The notes under the pieces are model-generated. The model did not search any database. It saw only the letters and a list, made by a program, of their open reading frames with translations, and was not told the origin of the DNA. The position numbers and the translations under genes were made by a program. Of a stretch of 64,000 bases of DNA, positions 60,999-64,000 are shown in pieces. The stretch covers positions 1 through 64,000 of the forward strand of contig JANFNE010000089.1 of the NCBI GenBank assembly GCA_024867545.1, written 5' to 3'. Position 1 is the first letter of the stretch. Each line of letters begins with the position of its first letter. This DNA comes from Phytopythium helicoides (lineage: Eukaryota > Oomycota > Peronosporomycetes > Pythiales > Pythiaceae).

Positions 60999-61002
60999 AA
61001 AT

Positions 61003-61764
61003 TTAATTTTTTTTTAAAAAAATCCATAATTTAATACTACAAATACCTGAAGGTGTTTTAAATTCATTCAAATGGTATTTAATATCATATTTTAAAGTAT
61101 TTAATGGTATTTTTCCTTTTTGATAAACTAATTTTTTTTTTCGTTTTGAGCCATTTAATCTTCCTTTAAATTGTAAACGATAACCTATAAAATTAGAAAA
61201 CATTTTAAAAAAACTTTGAAGAATATTATTAATATTTTTTATAAATTTCTTATGTGATTTTTTTCTTTCTAATGTTTGTTTTATATAATAAGATATAATA
61301 TTGATATTTTTAGTATATAATGCATAACTAAAATTATATATCATTTTTTTAACATCTTTATTTATTTTATTATTTTTTTTTATAAAACGAAAAATTTTTC
61401 CAATATTTTTTTTTAAAATTTTTAAATCATTAATTTTTACATTTTTTATAAAAATTTTAATATTATTTTCTTGAAAATAAGCATTTAAATGATTTAAAAT
61501 TTTATTATAAGGTAATTTATAAAAATTTTTTGAATTATAGTTATGTCGTATATAAATATAGACATAAATATTTTTTGAAACTTTAACTGTATTTATTTTA
61601 ATTAATTTTATATTTTTATAATTAAAAATATTTTCAAAATATTTTCTAATTTCTAAATCAAAATGTAATAAATTTGAATATTCATTTTTTTCAACAATCC
61701 AACTTGAATGCCAATTTTCTTTTTTATTTAATCGTAAACTAATTGGTATAATTTTTTGACCCAT
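61003..61764 (-). CDS. rps3: Ribosomal protein S3 (second copy)
   Basis: Same 253 residues as 27715-28476. Confidence 0.93.
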   Translation of the reverse strand: MGQKIIPISLRLNKKENWHSSWIVEKNEYSNLLHFDLEIRKYFENIFNYKNIKLIKINTVKVSKNIYVYIYIRHNYNSKNFYKLPYNKILNHLNAYFQENNIKIFIKNVKINDLKILKKNIGKIFRFIKKNNKINKDVKKMIYNFSYALYTKNINIISYYIKQTLERKKSHKKFIKNINNILQSFFKMFSNFIGYRLQFKGRLNGSKRKKKLVYQKGKIPLNTLKYDIKYHLNEFKTPSGICSIKLWIFLKKN

Positions 61765-61775
61765 AATTATTTATA

Positions 61776-62012
61776 TTATTTTTTTTTTTTATATATATGT
61801 TTTTTACGTGTATTTATAAATTCACCGAATTTAAAACCTATCATTTTTTCATTTATTTTAAGATTTACAAAAGTTTTTCCATTATAAACATTTACAAAAT
61901 GATCAACATATTCAGGTAAAATTATTAAATTTTTATTATCTATTTTAATCCATTGCTTTTTTTTTAATAAATTAACTTTAAAAAAAGGACCTTTATATTT
62001 ACTTCTAGACAT
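61776..62012 (-). CDS. rps19: Ribosomal protein S19 (second copy)
   Basis: Same 78 residues as 27467-27703. Confidence 0.94.
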   Translation of the reverse strand: MSRSKYKGPFFKVNLLKKKQWIKIDNKNLIILPEYVDHFVNVYNGKTFVNLKINEKMIGFKFGEFINTRKKHIYKKKK

Positions 62013-62019
62013 AATTAAA

Positions 62020-62829
62020 TTATTGAATAATTAATTTTTTTTTTTTTTTTTTTCGTGTTGGTTGACCTTTAGTTATTCTACCTTGAGGTGTTACAGAAGG
62101 TCTACCTCCACTTGTTTTTCCTTCACCACCACCATGTGGGTGATCTACTGGATTTTTAGCAACACCTCTAACAACTGGTCGACGATTTAACCATCTAGAA
62201 CGTCCTGCCTTACCTAATTTTATTTTTTTAAAATTAATATTTGAAACAGTACCTAAAGTGGCATAACAAGTTAATAAAATTAATTTTAATTCACCAGAAC
62301 TTAATCTTATTTTTGCATATTTATCATCAATTTTTTGTATTAATTGTGCTGAAGTACCTGCGCTTCTTATAAATTTACCTTTTGAATTAGGAGTTAAACT
62401 TATATTATGAATTAAACTACCTATAGGAATATCTTTTAAAGGTAAAGCATTTCCTATTTTTAATTCTGCTTGAGATGAACTTTTTAAATATTGATTAAGT
62501 TGTAAACCTTCAGGTGCTAAAATTAAAAAAGATTCTAAATCATTTTTAATATAAGCTATATTTGCAGATCTATTAGGATCATATAATATTTTATTAACAT
62601 AACCTTCAACATTGTTATTAGATCTATTAAAAGTTATTTTTCTATATAAACGTTTATGACCTCCACCTCTATGTCTTACAGTTATTCTACCTTGATTATT
62701 TCTACCATTAGATCTTTTAAAACCTTTTATTAATTTTTTAATTTTAAATTTTTTACTTAAACTATCTTTTTTTAATAAAATTGTATGTCGTTGTGATGGT
62801 GTAATGGGATTTATTTTTTTTTCTATCAT
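62020..62829 (-). CDS. rpl2: Ribosomal protein L2 (second copy)
   Basis: Same 269 residues as 26650-27459. Confidence 0.98.
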   Translation of the reverse strand: MIEKKINPITPSQRHTILLKKDSLSKKFKIKKLIKGFKRSNGRNNQGRITVRHRGGGHKRLYRKITFNRSNNNVEGYVNKILYDPNRSANIAYIKNDLESFLILAPEGLQLNQYLKSSSQAELKIGNALPLKDIPIGSLIHNISLTPNSKGKFIRSAGTSAQLIQKIDDKYAKIRLSSGELKLILLTCYATLGTVSNINFKKIKLGKAGRSRWLNRRPVVRGVAKNPVDHPHGGGEGKTSGGRPSVTPQGRITKGQPTRKKKKKKLIIQ

Positions 62830-62857
62830 TTTATATGGTATATAGATATAATCTATT

Positions 62858-63274
62858 ATGTTATATATTTTTAATAAAACAATTTCAGATTCAAAAAGTA
62901 TTTTATATTCATTAACTGTTTTATATGGTATAAATGAATATCAATCTAAAAAAATTTGTAAAAATATAGGAATTAATCCTCAAATAACTATTAATAAACT
63001 TAAAAATAATCATGTAAACCGTTTGATAAATTATATTAATAAAAATATAAAAATCGAACAATTGCTAAAAAAATCAAAAAAAGATAGATTAAATGAACTT
63101 TTAGAGATAAAAAGTAATCGTGGAATAAGACAAAGTTTAGGATTACCTGTAAGAGGACAACGTACACATACAAATGCGAAGACTGCTAAAAAAATCAAAA
63201 AAATTTTTATTCAAAAACAGTCATCAAATACAAAGAAACGCTCTACTAAGTCTCAAAAAAAAAAAAAAAAATAA
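62858..63274 (+). CDS. rps13: Ribosomal protein S13 (second copy)
   Basis: Same 138 residues as 26205-26621. Confidence 0.96.
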   Translation: MLYIFNKTISDSKSILYSLTVLYGINEYQSKKICKNIGINPQITINKLKNNHVNRLINYINKNIKIEQLLKKSKKDRLNELLEIKSNRGIRQSLGLPVRGQRTHTNAKTAKKIKKIFIQKQSSNTKKRSTKSQKKKKK

Positions 63275-63290
63275 ATTATTTTAAATAAAA

Positions 63291-63668
63291 ATGATTAAAA
63301 AAAAATATAAAAATAAAAATACTTTAATTTTAGGTAATCTTCATGTAAAATGTAGTTTAAAAAACACTCTTTTAAGTTTAACTAAACATAATGGTGAACT
63401 TTTAAAACAATGGTCTACTAAATCTCTTAAAAAAACTAAATTTAAAAAAAATACACCATATAATGTTCAATTAATAATATATAAAATTAATAAATTTATT
63501 CAAATTAAAAAAATAAAAAAATTAAATATATATTTTAATGGAACAGGTTTAGGTAGATTCAATGTACTTAAAAATATTAAAAAAAATAAAATAAAAATTG
63601 GACACGTTTTTGATATAACTTCAAGACCTTTTAATGGTTGTAGAGTTAAAAAAATGAAAAGACGTTAA
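63291..63668 (+). CDS. rps11: Ribosomal protein S11 (second copy)
   Basis: Same 125 residues as 25811-26188. Confidence 0.95.
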   Translation: MIKKKYKNKNTLILGNLHVKCSLKNTLLSLTKHNGELLKQWSTKSLKKTKFKKNTPYNVQLIIYKINKFIQIKKIKKLNIYFNGTGLGRFNVLKNIKKNKIKIGHVFDITSRPFNGCRVKKMKRR

Positions 63669-63679
63669 ATTTTATTATT

Positions 63680-63763
63680 GGATAGGTGATCGAGTGGTTT
63701 AAGGTGTCAGTCTTGAAAACTGAAGTATTTAACAATACCGTGGGTTCAAATCCCACTCTATCC
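63680..63763 (+). tRNA. trnS(uga): tRNA-Ser(UGA) (second copy)
   Basis: Mirror of 25716-25799. Confidence 0.95.
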
Positions 63764-63769
63764 TTAAAA

Positions 63770-63840
63770 AGCTAGAGACGGAATCGAACCGTCATTAAAG
63801 GATTTGCAGTCCTTTACATTAACCATTATGTTATCTAGCC
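63770..63840 (-). tRNA. trnC(gca): tRNA-Cys(GCA) (second copy)
   Basis: Mirror of 25639-25709. Confidence 0.95.
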
Positions 63841-63874
63841 AATATTAAATAAAATTAAAATTTTATAAAAATAT

Positions 63875-64000
63875 ATGAAAAAAAATAAAAAATTCTTTAA
63901 TTATAAAAACAATATTATTTTAATAAACGGTGCTTTATTAAAAATAACATCTATTAAGTATATTAAAAATTATCAATTAAATTTTAAAATATTTAAAGAA
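63875..64000 (+). CDS. orf66 (second copy, cut by window end)
   Basis: The first 42 codons match the orf66 at 25404-25604 and continue past the window edge. Confidence 0.5.
   Translation, partial: MKKNKKFFNYKNNIILINGALLKITSIKYIKNYQLNFKIFKE

Overview
This window is almost all of an oomycete-type mitochondrial genome. Supporting evidence: it is extremely AT-rich; the rRNAs are bacterial-like; the code is standard (Trp is always TGG and trnW has a CCA anticodon); and the gene set is the one known from Phytophthora, Pythium and Saprolegnia. That set is 18 respiratory-chain and ATP-synthase genes, 16 ribosomal protein genes, tatC, rns, rnl and 25 distinct tRNAs, with no tRNA-Thr. The large inverted repeat is also typical of Pythium/Saprolegnia-type mtDNA. 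I cannot name the genus from sequence alone.

Layout: arm A1 of an inverted repeat runs from before position 1 to 5836. A unique region of 12,958 bp (5837-18794) follows, then arm A2 from 18795. A2 runs through tatC (about 24684) without a visible break into arm B1, which ends at 44726. Only 26 bases (44727-44752) separate B1 from its mirror image B2, which runs to the window end. Positions pair as x + y = 24630 (or 24629/24631) for the A arms and x + y = 89479 for the B arms. The simplest reading is one inverted repeat of about 25.9 kb per arm, in a molecule of about 64.85 kb whose last ~850 bp lie outside this window. The genome therefore has one normal single-copy region and an apex reduced to a 26-nt loop. 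This could be the hairpin end of a linear molecule, a near-perfect palindromic junction of a circular map, or an assembly fold-back.

Unique region (5837-18794): nad3, trnD, atp6, cox3, rps7, rps12, trnV, trnI, trnQ, trnR, rps10, trnF and nad2 on the minus strand; nad7, an L10-like gene, trnH, nad4, trnE, atp1, cox2, a tiny TatA-like ORF and cox1 on the plus strand. Repeat, listed from the unique region towards the apex: orf178, cob, nad9, trnW, rns, trnY, trnG, an unassigned structured RNA candidate, trnG, rpl5, rpl14, trnL, trnL, tatC, orf66, trnC, trnS, rps11, rps13, rpl2-rps19-rps3-rpl16, trnI(cau), an S1-like ORF, atp8, trnK, trnA, rps14-rps8-rpl6-rps2-rps4, orf109 (carrying the S4 C-terminus), rnl, trnN, trnS, trnM, trnP, nad5, nad6, trnR, orf265, atp9, trnfM, nad4L, nad1, nad11 and orf247.

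The genes together supply the membrane core of complexes I, III, IV and V, a mitochondrial ribosome with a broken-up but recognisable S10/spc/alpha cluster, and a twin-arginine translocase remnant. The most notable points are the 26-nt-loop giant palindrome, the apparent fission of rps4 into two adjacent reading frames, a TatA-like mini-ORF between cox2 and cox1, an unassigned structured RNA candidate, a strong processing stem around rns, and homopolymer differences between the A arms that break one nad9 copy and damage one trnW copy.
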